Shown: positions 42,567-51,696 of the stretch, one piece after another
How the letters are laid out: each line of letters starts with the position of its first letter
Numbering within the stretch: the stretch's first letter is position 1
Source of the DNA: Flavobacterium faecale
GTDB taxonomy: Bacteria > Bacteroidota > Bacteroidia > Flavobacteriales > Flavobacteriaceae
Reading direction: 5' to 3'
Length of the DNA stretch: 64,000 nucleotides
Assembly (NCBI RefSeq): GCF_003076455.1
Contig: NZ_CP020918.1
Coordinates: 1,302,001-1,366,000, forward strand
The notes under the pieces: model-generated
The model's input: only the letters and a program-made list of their open reading frames with translations
Databases searched by the model: none
Told to the model about the DNA's origin: nothing
Translations under genes and position numbers: made by a program

Positions 42567-44039
42567 TTAAATCTTTTTTCTCATCCTAGCCACCGGTATA
42601 TCCAGTTGCTCTCTGTATTTTGCAATAGTTCTACGTGCAATCGGATAGCCTTTTTCTTTTAATAAATCGGCTAATTGATCGTCTGGGTATGGTTTTTTCT
42701 TGTCTTCTTCTTCAATGATGTTTTGTAATATCTTTTTGATTTCCAAGGTTGAAACATCTTCACCTTGGTCATTTTTCATTGCTTCAGAGAAAAATTCTTT
42801 GATCAATTTGGTTCCGTACGGCGTCTCTACATATTTACTATTTGCTACTCGCGAAATTGTCGAAATATCTAATCCTACCAAATCAGCAATGTCTTTGAGG
42901 ATCATCGGTTTCAATTTGGTCTCGTCTCCTTCTAAGAAATATTCTTCTTGGTAATGCATGATTGAATTCATGGTCACAAACAGTGTTTCTTGACGTTGTC
43001 TAATTGCATCAATAAACCATTTGGCCGAATCTAATTTTTGCTTGATAAACTGTACTGCATCTTTTTGATCATTTGACTTGTCGCGAGAATCCTTGTAGGT
43101 GCGCAGCATGTCTTGGTAATCCTTGGATACGTGTAGTGAGGGTGCGTTTCTTCCGTTTAAAGTCAGTTCAAGTTCTCCTTCTACTATTCGAATGGCAAAA
43201 TCGGGCACAACATTTTCGGTTACTTTATTGTTTCCGGTATATGATCCTCCTGGTTTTGGGTTCAAACGTTCAATTTCGTGAATGGCTTTTTTTAACTGCT
43301 CAATCGAAACATTGTATTTCTGAATCAGTTTGTCGTAATGTTTTTTTGTAAACGCATCAAATTGATTTTCGATAATGTCTATAGCCAAATCTACATACTC
43401 TGTTGGTGTTCTGTGTTTTAATTGCAACAACAAACACTCTTGCAAATCACGAGCGCCTACACCTGATGGTTCTAGTTCATGAATTACGTGAAGCATTTTT
43501 TCGACCATTTCCTCATCGGTATACAAGGCTTGGGTAAAAGCCATATCATCAACCAAGTCAGAAATGCTTCTTCGAATGTATCCCATATCGTCAATACTAC
43601 CGACTAAAAATTCGGCAATTTGACGTTCTTCATCATCCAGTATAAACGTGTTCAGTTGGTTGATCAAATCCTGATGAAAACTAATGTTGGCTACAATTGG
43701 CGATTCTCGACTGTCGTCATCATCACTATAATTGTTGGCTTGCGTTTTGTAATCGGGTGTTTCGTCGTCGCTGAGGTAATCGTCTATATTTATGTCATCT
43801 ACTTCGTTACGATCGGCATCCTCATTGTCATCATAATCGTCGTCGTAATCGTCATTTTGAAATTCGTCTTCTTCGTAATCGTCTTCGTCACTGCCTGTTT
43901 CAAGAGCTGGATTTTCATTCATTTCTTCCAACAAACGTTGTTCAAAAGCTTGCGTAGGCAATTGAATTAACTTCATCAGCTGAATTTGCTGAGGAGATAA
44001 TTTTTGAGATAATTTTAAATTTAAGAATTGCTTTAGCAT
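42567..44039 (-). CDS. rpoN: RNA polymerase sigma-54 factor
   Basis: 490 residues. Region I (activator contact) starts MLKQFLNLKLSQKLSPQQIQ, seen as LKLSQKLSPQQIQLMKLIQLP, rich in Gln and Leu as usual. Region II is strongly acidic (about 50-95, D/E runs). The core-binding region and the C-terminal DNA-binding part follow, with the RpoN box ARRTIAKYREQLDIP near residues 468-482. Presence of rpoN makes the NtrC-type regulator at 12.4-13.7 kb functional in principle. It begins 83 bp from the end of asnS, same strand. Confidence 0.95.
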   Translation of the reverse strand: MLKQFLNLKLSQKLSPQQIQLMKLIQLPTQAFEQRLLEEMNENPALETGSDEDDYEEDEFQNDDYDDDYDDNEDADRNEVDDINIDDYLSDDETPDYKTQANNYSDDDDSRESPIVANISFHQDLINQLNTFILDDEERQIAEFLVGSIDDMGYIRRSISDLVDDMAFTQALYTDEEMVEKMLHVIHELEPSGVGARDLQECLLLQLKHRTPTEYVDLAIDIIENQFDAFTKKHYDKLIQKYNVSIEQLKKAIHEIERLNPKPGGSYTGNNKVTENVVPDFAIRIVEGELELTLNGRNAPSLHVSKDYQDMLRTYKDSRDKSNDQKDAVQFIKQKLDSAKWFIDAIRQRQETLFVTMNSIMHYQEEYFLEGDETKLKPMILKDIADLVGLDISTISRVANSKYVETPYGTKLIKEFFSEAMKNDQGEDVSTLEIKKILQNIIEEEDKKKPYPDDQLADLLKEKGYPIARRTIAKYREQLDIPVARMRKKI

Positions 44040-44122
44040 TTTTATTGTTTAAAAGTTTAGGGTTTAAATTTTAAGGTTGCTGAACATTTAGCAACTTGAA
44101 ACTTGAAACCTGAAACAAATTT

Positions 44123-45568
44123 TTAAAATTCCGCACTCCCCGGTGTTCTAGGAAACGGAATCACGTCACGTATATTGGTCATTCCAGTTACAAACAAGAC
44201 TAATCTTTCAAAGCCAAGTCCAAAACCAGAGTGTACTGCGCTTCCAAATCTTCGGGTATCAAGGTACCATGACAATTCTTCTTCGTCGATACCTAGAGCT
44301 TTCATTTTTTCGATCAAAACATCATAACGCTCTTCTCTTTGTGAACCTCCTACAATTTCTCCAATTCCAGGAAAAAGAATATCCATTGCGCGAACAGTTT
44401 CTTTTCCAGGTTCTGTGTCATCGTTCAAACGCATGTAAAATGCTTTGATGTTTGCTGGATAATCAAATAAGATTACCGGGCATTTAAAGTGTTTTTCAAC
44501 TAAATAACGTTCGTGCTCAGACTGTAAGTCAGCACCCCATTCATTGATGATATAGTTGAACTTTTTCTTTTTGTTTGGTGTTGAATCTCTTAAAATCGAA
44601 ATTGCCTCTGTATAAGATACACGTTTGAAATTGTTTTTCAAAACAAAATCTAATTTCTCTAGCAAGGCCATTTCGCTTCGTTCTGCTTGTGGTTTTGATT
44701 TTTCTTCGTCTAATAAGCGACTTTCTAGAAATTTCAAATCCTCAGGACATTTCTCTAAAGCATATTTTATAACGTACTGAATAAATTCTTCAGCCAAATC
44801 CATATTATCATTCAAATCATTGAAGGCTACTTCGGGCTCAATCATCCAAAATTCAGCCAAATGGCGTGAAGTATTCGAATTCTCAGCTCTAAAAGTAGGT
44901 CCAAAAGTATAAATCTGACCCAATGCCATTGCAAAAGTCTCTCCCTCCAATTGTCCTGAAACCGTCAAATTGGTTTCTTTACCAAAAAAGTCTTCTTTGT
45001 AATTTACTTTTCCATCTTCTGTTCTTGGTGTGTTGTCAAAAGGCAATGCGGTTACTTTGAACATTTCACCTGCACCCTCCGCATCCGATCCGGTGATGAT
45101 GGGTGTGTTTACATATACAAATCCTTTTTCTTGAAAATAACTGTGTACCGCAAAGGACAAAACAGAACGTACTCGCATGATAGCCCCAAACGCATTCGTA
45201 CGTACGCGCAAATGTGCATTCTCACGCAAGAATTCCATCGAGTGCTTTTTAGGCTGCATCGGGAATTTCTCAGGATCAGAATCTCCAAGAATTTCAAGTG
45301 TTGCTACCTGAATCTCGTATTTTTGACCAGCACCTTTACTTTCGACCAAAGCCCCAGTTACCGATACGGCAGCTCCAGTGGTAATTCTTTTCAAGATTTC
45401 GTCTGCAGTGTTTTCAAAATCCACCACACATTGTATGTTATTGATGGTCGAGCCATCATTCAAAGCAATAAATTGATTGTTTCTAAATGTTCGTACCCAC
45501 CCTTTTGCATTTACTTCTGGCAACGTTGAAGCGCTGTTTAGTAATTCCTTAACCTTAGTATGTTTCAT
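44123..45568 (-). CDS. asnS: Asparaginyl-tRNA synthetase
   Basis: 481 residues from the chosen start. It charges tRNA-Asn; an OB-fold anticodon domain ([16 protein letters not shown]) precedes the class II catalytic core. Core blocks: motif 1 region [14 protein letters not shown], motif 2 [19 protein letters not shown], motif 3 [16 protein letters not shown] longer frame starts at 45607, but the TAnnTTTG box at 45611-45618 would put transcription at about that ATG, leaving no leader, while the ATG at 45568 ([10 protein letters not shown]) has a ~35-nt leader and the normal family N-terminus. I use 45568. Confidence 0.95.
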   Translation of the reverse strand: MKHTKVKELLNSASTLPEVNAKGWVRTFRNNQFIALNDGSTINNIQCVVDFENTADEILKRITTGAAVSVTGALVESKGAGQKYEIQVATLEILGDSDPEKFPMQPKKHSMEFLRENAHLRVRTNAFGAIMRVRSVLSFAVHSYFQEKGFVYVNTPIITGSDAEGAGEMFKVTALPFDNTPRTEDGKVNYKEDFFGKETNLTVSGQLEGETFAMALGQIYTFGPTFRAENSNTSRHLAEFWMIEPEVAFNDLNDNMDLAEEFIQYVIKYALEKCPEDLKFLESRLLDEEKSKPQAERSEMALLEKLDFVLKNNFKRVSYTEAISILRDSTPNKKKKFNYIINEWGADLQSEHERYLVEKHFKCPVILFDYPANIKAFYMRLNDDTEPGKETVRAMDILFPGIGEIVGGSQREERYDVLIEKMKALGIDEEELSWYLDTRRFGSAVHSGFGLGFERLVLFVTGMTNIRDVIPFPRTPGSAEF

Positions 45569-45610
45569 TGTATAATGTCTTAATTGTAAAAAAGCTTCCT
45601 TTTTCAACTA

Positions 45611-45618
45611 CAAATATA
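45611..45618 (-). promoter_or_regulatory. Bacteroidetes-type -7 box of asnS
   Basis: Plus-strand caaatata reads TATATTTG on the minus strand, 43 bp before the ATG at 45568 and only 4 bp before the longer in-frame ATG. This placement decides for the shorter start. Confidence 0.5.
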
Positions 45619-45889
45619 AATCTTTCTAAGTTATTTTTCAGGAGCTATTTTGCTTTGGGGATATATCTTTTAATTTTCGAAAAAAAACTAAATTATCGCG
45701 ACGTCAAAGTTAGTAGCAATATTAATTTCAATCTAACCGTTTAGACCAACCTTATTACATATTTGTTGCTATAAAATTAAAAAGTGGTCAAGTGATTTAT
45801 TGGCTATACTTTGATACTTATGGTAAATCGTCTTAAAATTTTATAATTTATCCGTGTAACTGTATAAGAGTCAGGCTGTACTATCGAGG
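45619..45889. other. Noncoding interval between asnS and the stress-type cluster
   Basis: 271 bp of AT-rich sequence between the divergent asnS and BON-protein promoters. No ORF with a plausible start and no strong hairpin or repeat is visible. Confidence 0.5.
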
Positions 45890-45897
45890 TATCTTTG
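45890..45897 (+). promoter_or_regulatory. Bacteroidetes-type -7 box of the BON-domain gene
   Basis: TATCTTTG, 38 bp before the ATG at 45936. It probably drives the BON gene and the following acidic-protein gene. Confidence 0.45.
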
Positions 45898-45935
45898 TAA
45901 AATATTAATTACCAACTGCCTTAATAATATTAGCG

Positions 45936-46514
45936 ATGACAAATAATGGACAATTAAATTTTAATGGAACCCAAAATAATATTTGGGAAACGGTACCGTA
46001 TGCTGCAGCATTCGTTAAAAAATCGAGAGTAGCAACTAGTGCTAAGATCAATGCTTCAATGGTGAATTCAACAGCAAAACCGGATGATGATCTTAGAAAC
46101 GAAATTTTAAATGCACTGAAAATGAATCCTTGGATTCCAAATGCATTAGTAAATGTTATAGTCAGTAACGGAAGGGTTGTATTGGAAGGTGAACTTTCGT
46201 GCAGTTGTCAAGTGGAGGCCACACTAAAAACTTTGGATGCAATCTCTGGAATTATAGCTGTGACCGATTCAATTAAAATTAAATCTAAAACTAATGCAGA
46301 GATTCAACGTGCGTACATAGAAAAAGCCATAGCATCTTCTTTTCCGGGTCTCCACAATTATATAAAAGTTAAAGTTGAAGAGACTGTCGTGACGCTGACT
46401 GGTACCGTTGCTTCCTGGAATCAAAAGGAGCAAATTGGTAGAATGACGTGGAATACAGAAGGGATTTGGTTGGTTAAGAATGAAATACAAATTAATACTA
46501 ATCAAATTTTTTAG
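45936..46514 (+). CDS. Protein with two BON domains
   Basis: 192 residues without a signal peptide or membrane segment. The first BON domain (about 50-110) has DDLRNEILNALKMNPWIPNALVNV, seen as LRNEILNALKMNPWI, then VSNGRVVLEGEL; the second (about 115-185) has YIEKAIASSFPGLHNYIKV, then VEETVVTLTGTVASW. The first ~45 residues are unlike BON and probably flexible. BON proteins bind membranes or phospholipid and are often induced by osmotic or envelope stress (OsmY type), but OsmY has a signal peptide and this does not. It starts the stress-type gene group that includes PPOX and DUF892 proteins. Confidence 0.82.
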   Translation: MTNNGQLNFNGTQNNIWETVPYAAAFVKKSRVATSAKINASMVNSTAKPDDDLRNEILNALKMNPWIPNALVNVIVSNGRVVLEGELSCSCQVEATLKTLDAISGIIAVTDSIKIKSKTNAEIQRAYIEKAIASSFPGLHNYIKVKVEETVVTLTGTVASWNQKEQIGRMTWNTEGIWLVKNEIQINTNQIF

Positions 46515-46553
46515 TAAAATAATACGATTATCAATTATTAAAAATAATAAATT

Positions 46554-47069
46554 ATGAAAACTGCAACAGAATTAAATCAAGATATAGCGGACATTAAATC
46601 AAGAATTGAGGCAAATTTTCCAGAATTAGTAAAAGATATTCCTGAAAAGTCACAACACGTTCATGATGGTTCGGATGTGGTTCAAGAATTGGAAAACTAT
46701 TATGACTCCTTAAAAGATTTACTAGCCGAATATTCAGCAAATCACAGTAGCAAACTAGTTGAAGAATTAGACAAAACTACAAATTTTGCAGATTTGCAAG
46801 ATTATCCAGTTTCTGAGGATATGTATCAACAGGGTGTAAAGGAACCAAGCATAGATCCTAATGATATTTCTAAAAAGAAAACAACAGAGGATATACCGTA
46901 CATGAAAAATGAAATCGATTTTATGGAGGACAAAACAAGAGCAGATCTAGATGTACCAGGTGCTGAGTTAGACGATCAGCAGGAAAATGTGGGTAGCGAA
47001 GATGAGGAAAATAATTATTACAGTTTGGGTGGAGACAACCATAATGATTTGGAAGAAGATCGAGCATAG
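46554..47069 (+). CDS. Acidic hydrophilic protein, unknown
   Basis: 171 residues, no signal peptide or membrane segment. The first ~65 residues are helical and could form a coiled coil (TATELNQDIADIKSRIEANFPEL, seen as LNQDIADIKSRI, and ENYYDSLKDLLAEYS). The rest is strongly acidic and low-complexity (DVPGAELDDQQENVGSEDEE, NDLEEDRA). It starts 39 bp after the BON gene and is probably co-transcribed with it. The composition suits a general stress or desiccation-type protein. I recognise no family. Confidence 0.6.
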   Translation: MKTATELNQDIADIKSRIEANFPELVKDIPEKSQHVHDGSDVVQELENYYDSLKDLLAEYSANHSSKLVEELDKTTNFADLQDYPVSEDMYQQGVKEPSIDPNDISKKKTTEDIPYMKNEIDFMEDKTRADLDVPGAELDDQQENVGSEDEENNYYSLGGDNHNDLEEDRA

Positions 47070-47101
47070 TTCGATTTTTAAACTTTACAATTTCTAAGAT
47101 A

Positions 47102-47130
47102 CAAAGCACAGCACCAAGTTGTGCTTTTTT
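47102..47130 (+). terminator. Terminator after the BON/acidic-protein unit
   Basis: aagcacag (47104-47111) and ttgtgctt pair with one G-T, followed by a T-run, about 35 bp after the stop at 47069. Confidence 0.6.
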
Positions 47131-47269
47131 ATTTTGCTGTATAGCCAAATAAGCTGAAAATTGAAATCTAATAATTTAAGTAGAAAATTGTGTAACTAAA
47201 TCTAGGGTTAAAAGTAGAACTTTATACTATTGTTAATCAAAGAAGTATTAAAATATAAAACTAAAAATC

Positions 47270-47770
47270 ATGGGAGATTATAAAGAATTAAGAGACGATG
47301 CAGCAGTAGACAAGATTAAAGATTTGGCTGAAGATATAAAGACCTGTTTATTTTGTACCTACAAAGATGGCAAAATTAACTCCAGACCAATGGCCGCTCA
47401 AAAGATTGATGATGACGGAAACCTTTGGTTTTTGTCAGACAAAACGAGTGAAAAAAATGAAGAAATTATTCAAAATCCAACAGTAGAATTGTTTTTCTCA
47501 GCACCGAATGATCAATTTTTGACCTTACACGGGACAGCGAGTATTACGTATGATCGTGAGATTATAAAAGAATTGTTTACTCCAATTGTAAAAGTTTGGA
47601 TGCCTGAAGGTGTTGATGATCCAAATTTGAGCGCTATAAAAGTGGTGCCGAAAGATGGATATTACTGGAATAATAAACACAATAAAGTCGTTGCTGTTGC
47701 CAAAATGACGGCTTCCTTTATCTCTGGACAAACGATGGACGATGGTATCGAAGGAGATTTGAAGTTATAA
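47270..47770 (+). CDS. Pyridoxamine 5'-phosphate oxidase-like (general stress protein 26 type) flavoprotein
   Basis: 166 residues of FMN-binding split-barrel fold. The characteristic start of the barrel (FCTYKDGKINSRPMAAQKID, seen as GKINSRPMA), the strand WFLSDKTSEKNEEI and the strand QNPTVELFFSA are all present. The general-stress group of this fold binds FMN or FAD and is linked to oxidative or other stress; it is not the PLP-producing PdxH. The gene has its own leader of 200 bp after the acidic-protein terminator, without an obvious TAnnTTTG box. Substrate unknown. Confidence 0.8.
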   Translation: MGDYKELRDDAAVDKIKDLAEDIKTCLFCTYKDGKINSRPMAAQKIDDDGNLWFLSDKTSEKNEEIIQNPTVELFFSAPNDQFLTLHGTASITYDREIIKELFTPIVKVWMPEGVDDPNLSAIKVVPKDGYYWNNKHNKVVAVAKMTASFISGQTMDDGIEGDLKL

Positions 47771-47813
47771 TTTAGAATAATTACCTCTATAAAGTAGTAC
47801 AGTTTATTTTAAG

Positions 47814-47860
47814 AACGAGCACAGTTGAGAAGCACATATTGCATCTCGGCTGAGCTCGTT
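47814..47860. repeat. Nested palindrome, REP-like
   Basis: Outer arms aacgagc (47814-47820) and gctcgtt (47854-47860) enclose inner partial arms (ttgagaagcac and gcatctcggc). The minus-strand reading (cttctcaactgtgctcg) resembles dispersed Bacteroidetes intergenic repeats of the CTTCGACTGCGCTCA type. Possibly a decayed copy. Confidence 0.4.
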
Positions 47861-47918
47861 TCCGCATGTACAATAGTCTCTACATTGAAATTATAGATTT
47901 CTTTTTATTTGGACATAA

Positions 47919-47955
47919 AAAAAGAGAGTGCAATTGTGAAATTGCACTCTCTTTT
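47919..47955. terminator. Perfect 17-bp bidirectional terminator
   Basis: aaaaagagagtgcaatt (47919-47935) and aattgcactctcttttt (47939-47955) are perfect complements with a 3-base loop. It can end both the PPOX transcript and the DUF892 transcript, though the latter ends 130 bp away. Confidence 0.75.
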
Positions 47956-48085
47956 TCAATAATAGACTTTATATAGTATTGAATTCTAAATTAGAATTCT
48001 ATGCTGGATGTAAATCGTTTGCTGAAGGCTGACTCATTCTGATTGAATAACTTTCAACGATCAATATCTATATGCAGTACTTAAA

Positions 48086-48673
48086 TTATTCTACTTCTGC
48101 TGCTTTTTCATTGATAGCATCAACGGCTACTTCTGTCAGTTTGATGTCGGCTCCTTTTTCTTCTTCCAACGTTTGTTCCAATAAAGTTGCTACTTCGGCA
48201 AAGCCTAAGGTTTCTGCAAATTGACGTAAGGTTCCATAAGTTGCAATTTCGTAGTGCTCAATTTTTTGACTTGCTGCTATGATTCCTGCATCACGTACAT
48301 TACCAAGTTCTGTTTCTTCCATGATGCTTTTTCCTTCTTCGATCAAGCCTGCCATTGCATCACATTTTTTTGCAGTTGCTTTTTTACCAATCAGTTCAAA
48401 TACTTTTTCAAGTCTTTTAATCTGCTCTTCAGTTTCTGTCAAATGACTGTTCAACGAATCAATTAAATCTTTGTGAGAAGCATTTTTAGCCATTTTCGGC
48501 AGTGCTTTTGTCAATGCTTTTTCAGCCCAGTAAATGTCTTTCAACGAATCTTCAAAAAGATCATTCAATCCTTTTGCAGCATCTGATTTTGCTTTGATGG
48601 CACCTTTTTTAGTTATTTTCTTGTCCGCTTTCTTGTCCGTTTCCTTTTTTGATTTTTTTTCTGTAGTTTTCAT
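48086..48673 (-). CDS. YciE/YciF-type ferritin-like protein (DUF892)
   Basis: 195 residues. The first ~30 are Lys-rich and flexible (KKETDKKADKKITKKG), then a four-helix ferritin-like bundle. The family signature LNDLFEDSLKDIYWAEKAL is followed by the helices LTETEEQIKRLEKVFELIG and AGIIAASQKIEHYEIATYGTL with metal-binding Glu and His. DUF892 proteins are stress-induced and assumed to handle iron or peroxide. The Lys-rich tail could bind DNA as in Dps-type proteins (inference). A TAnnTTTG box lies 30 bp before the ATG. Confidence 0.85.
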   Translation of the reverse strand: MKTTEKKSKKETDKKADKKITKKGAIKAKSDAAKGLNDLFEDSLKDIYWAEKALTKALPKMAKNASHKDLIDSLNSHLTETEEQIKRLEKVFELIGKKATAKKCDAMAGLIEEGKSIMEETELGNVRDAGIIAASQKIEHYEIATYGTLRQFAETLGFAEVATLLEQTLEEEKGADIKLTEVAVDAINEKAAEVE

Positions 48674-48702
48674 AATGAATATATTTAGGTGATTAACATA
48701 TT

Positions 48703-48710
48703 CAAAGTTA
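48703..48710 (-). promoter_or_regulatory. Bacteroidetes-type -7 box of the DUF892 gene
   Basis: Plus-strand caaagtta reads TAACTTTG on the minus strand, 30 bp before the ATG at 48673. Confidence 0.45.
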
Positions 48711-48790
48711 GTCAGTTGTAGGCTGAAATATTTTATAGGATTTCCGCTGAAAATTATATTTTAATCATTTAGTAGAATGGGGTAGGGGTA

Positions 48791-48828
48791 AAAACCAAAA
48801 ACTTCCCATCTGTTTCCAGTGGGAAGTT
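48791..48828 (-). terminator. Terminator after the glucosidase gene
   Basis: aacttccca (48800-48808) and tgggaagtt (48820-48828) form the stem. On the minus strand it is followed by TTTTGGTTTTT. Confidence 0.65.
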
Positions 48829-48849
48829 ATGTTGCATTTTATAATTAGT

Positions 48850-51471
48850 TTAATCTTCGTCCAATTCGATAATTAGATTGGCAATAAGTGCCGTCCAACC
48901 GGTTTGGTGCGAGGCTCCAAGGCCTTTACCTGAGTCTCCATCAAAAAACTCATAGAAGAAGTGTTCGTCTTTAAAGTGTTCATTTCGTGTAAAAAGATTG
49001 TTCTTATCATCAGAATGATAAACAAATTTTCCTTTTTGGTTTGGTTCAAACAATTTGATTAATCGCTTACTTAATTCGTTTGCAATTTGTTTCAAATTCA
49101 TTTTTACGCCAGATCCCGTTGGGAATTCATACACATAATCATCGCCATAAAACGAATAATATTTTCGTAACGATTGGATAATCATATAATTCAATGGCAT
49201 CCAAATTGGTCCACGCCAGTTGGAGTTTCCACCAAACATATTGGATTGACTCTCGCCAGATTCGTACTGAATTTGGTGGTGGCCATGGTAATGAAACACA
49301 AATGGATGTTCTTCATGGTATTTTGATAAAGAACGAATACCATAATCAGATAAAAATTCGTCTTCGTCCAGCATTCTCTTCAATACATGTTCCAATCTAA
49401 ATCCGCGCATTACCGAAAACAAGTAATTTCCATCCTCATTGGTTTCTTCAATGTTCGAAATTAAAGAGGCCAAATCAGGACGTGTTTTTACAATTTCGGC
49501 AGCTCTTGCTCTAAATTTATTCAACTCTTCAAACAAATCTTTGTGAATGATTTCAACAGCAAATAACGGAATGATTCCAACCAACGAGCGTACTTTTAGT
49601 AAATCGGTTGTTCCGGTAGCCATTTCTACTACGTCGTAGTAAAAATTGTCTTCATCATCCCAAAGTGATAGGTCTTTTTTACCAATATGGTGCATTGCCC
49701 AAGCAATATTCAAAAAGTGTCGGAAGAATTTAATTACCGATTCTTCATACACTTTGTTTGTTTTTGCCAATTCAAGAGACATGCGTAACATGTTTAACGA
49801 AAACATTGCCATCCAACTCGTTGCATCTGCTTGTTGCATACGGGTAATCCCTTCGGGCATATGGTTGCGGTCAAAAACTCCGATATTATCTAGTCCTAGG
49901 AAGCCTCCTTCAAAAAGGTCGGTTCCACTTTTATCCTTTTGGTTAACCCACCACGTAAAATTGAGTAATAGTTTTTGAAATGCTTTTTCCAAAAATACCG
50001 TGTCGGGGATACCTGTTTTTACTTTGTCTTTTTCATAAATATTCCACACTGCCCAAGAATGTACAGGAGGGTTAACATCGCTAAAGTTCCATTCGTAAGC
50101 AGGAATTTGCCCGTTGGAGTGCATGTAGCCATCTTGCAAAACCAATAGTAATTGCTCCTTGGCAAAGTAAGGATCGATTTCGACAAATGCAGCCATGTGA
50201 AAAGCCAAATCCCAAGCAGCATACCAAGGATATTCCCATTTGTCGGGCATGGATATGACGTGGCGATTGTTCAAATGTTGCCAGCTAAAGTTTCGTGAAG
50301 GCGGTCTGTTTGAAGCATCTTCTCCAGGACCTCCATGAAACCATTTGTGTACGTCGTAATAGTAAAATTGTTTGGTCCATAATAAACCAGAGAATGCTTT
50401 TTTTGCTAATTCCTGCAAATGCGTCGGAATATCTTTTTTGATTACACCATCATAAAAGGTTTCACACTCTTGAATTCTTTGAGTAAAAATGGTGTCAAAG
50501 TTTTTAAAAGGATCTTCTTTTACTTTTTTGCTAAGGCGTACTCGGATGCTTTTTTCTTCACCTGGTTTCAATTTCATCTTGTGCCACACTGCAAATTTAG
50601 ACCCTTTTTTTTCAGGGTTTACAGTAGGTTGACCGTCAACAACGTGGTCGTTTATTCCGTCTTTTACATATTCTCCTTCGTTTGGAGAGTTGTAAATACG
50701 TTCGTTATTGGTTTCGTTTTCACAAAATAATTGTTCACCATTTTCATGATAAAAATAATAGTTTCCGTTTCTACTACTTCGAGAGTGCACCGTATCATCC
50801 GCTATAGATTTCATGCTAGGACGGGTAAACTTATCGTTGTGTTTCCAAAAATTTCGAAACCACAAATGCGGTAATACATGAATATCAGCTGCTTTTTTGC
50901 CTCTATTCACTACGGTAACTTTCATCAAAATATCATCAAAATCAGCTTTTGCATATTCGATATAACAATCAAAATAAGCATCATTTTTAAAGATATTGGT
51001 ATCTAGCAGTTCAAATTCAGGTTCTTCTCTACTACGGCGATTTTTTTCTATAATTTCGTTGTACGGAAATTCCTTGTGTGGGTACTTGTATAGGTACTTG
51101 CTATAGGAGTGGGTAGGTGAGGATACTTGATGAAAATACAATTCTTTGACATCTTCACCATGATTCCCTTGATTATTGGTCAAACCAAACAAGCGCTCTT
51201 TTAAAATAGGGTCTTTCCCATTCCAAAAAGCAGGTGCTAAACATAAGATTTCACGTGAGTCACAGTAACCGCCAATTCCTTCTTCTCCCCAACGGTAGGC
51301 GTTGCTACGAGCTTTGTCATGGTTGACGAATTCCCAGGCATTTCCGTCTTCACTGTAATCTTCTCTTACGGTTCCCCATTGTCTCTCGGCCAAATAAGGC
51401 CCCCATTTTTTCCAGTGTTTATAGGTGTCATCAATAGCTAATCTCTCTATTTCAGAAGTGGTATCGGTCAT
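48850..51471 (-). CDS. GH63-like glucosidase (MGH1-type glycoside hydrolase domain)
   Basis: 873 residues, no signal peptide. The N-terminal ~400 residues are beta-rich with blocks KHWKKWGPYLAERQWGTVRED and FGLTNNQGNHGEDVKE, seen as LAERQWGTVRED and TNNQGNHGED. The C-terminal (alpha/alpha)6 part has NRPPSRNFSWQHLNNRHV, EYPWYAAWDLAFHM, LDNIGVFDRN and NSNWRGPIWMPLNYMI. This is the layout of bacterial GH63-type glucosidases acting on alpha-glucosides or glucosylglycerate-like compounds. The Trp-Asp in WDLAFHM and the acidic residue near the C-terminal block probably serve as catalytic acids. Its place beside stress-type genes suggests compatible-solute or glycan turnover, but the substrate is unknown. 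Confidence 0.85.
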   Translation of the reverse strand: MTDTTSEIERLAIDDTYKHWKKWGPYLAERQWGTVREDYSEDGNAWEFVNHDKARSNAYRWGEEGIGGYCDSREILCLAPAFWNGKDPILKERLFGLTNNQGNHGEDVKELYFHQVSSPTHSYSKYLYKYPHKEFPYNEIIEKNRRSREEPEFELLDTNIFKNDAYFDCYIEYAKADFDDILMKVTVVNRGKKAADIHVLPHLWFRNFWKHNDKFTRPSMKSIADDTVHSRSSRNGNYYFYHENGEQLFCENETNNERIYNSPNEGEYVKDGINDHVVDGQPTVNPEKKGSKFAVWHKMKLKPGEEKSIRVRLSKKVKEDPFKNFDTIFTQRIQECETFYDGVIKKDIPTHLQELAKKAFSGLLWTKQFYYYDVHKWFHGGPGEDASNRPPSRNFSWQHLNNRHVISMPDKWEYPWYAAWDLAFHMAAFVEIDPYFAKEQLLLVLQDGYMHSNGQIPAYEWNFSDVNPPVHSWAVWNIYEKDKVKTGIPDTVFLEKAFQKLLLNFTWWVNQKDKSGTDLFEGGFLGLDNIGVFDRNHMPEGITRMQQADATSWMAMFSLNMLRMSLELAKTNKVYEESVIKFFRHFLNIAWAMHHIGKKDLSLWDDEDNFYYDVVEMATGTTDLLKVRSLVGIIPLFAVEIIHKDLFEELNKFRARAAEIVKTRPDLASLISNIEETNEDGNYLFSVMRGFRLEHVLKRMLDEDEFLSDYGIRSLSKYHEEHPFVFHYHGHHQIQYESGESQSNMFGGNSNWRGPIWMPLNYMIIQSLRKYYSFYGDDYVYEFPTGSGVKMNLKQIANELSKRLIKLFEPNQKGKFVYHSDDKNNLFTRNEHFKDEHFFYEFFDGDSGKGLGASHQTGWTALIANLIIELDED

Positions 51472-51696
51472 GTTCTTTTGTACTAAATAAATAAAATGCT
51501 GCTGTAAAACAGTAAAACTGTTTCAGCGGCTAACGTCTAAATTAACATTTTTTTCAACATGTCGCTATTTCTAAAGGTAGTATTCTCTATTTCGAAAAAA
51601 AGAAACTACTCTTTTTGTTTGTCGTAATAAAATAGCTTTTAAATTGCAGTAACGTTAATTAATAAAAATCAAAAAATATATTTTTAATCGAATGAA

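Larger units (their letters stand above)
47771..48085. other. Noncoding interval with a nested hairpin and a terminator
   Basis: 315 bp between the PPOX gene and the DUF892 gene. It contains the REP-like hairpin at 47814-47860 and the strong terminator at 47919-47955. The 130 bp after the terminator contain short repeats of gaattct but no ORF. Confidence 0.55.

Noticed and set aside
45569..45607. Longer asnS start at 45607
   Set aside because: The TAnnTTTG box at 45611-45618 would place transcription at or after that ATG, and the extra residues are not typical of the family.
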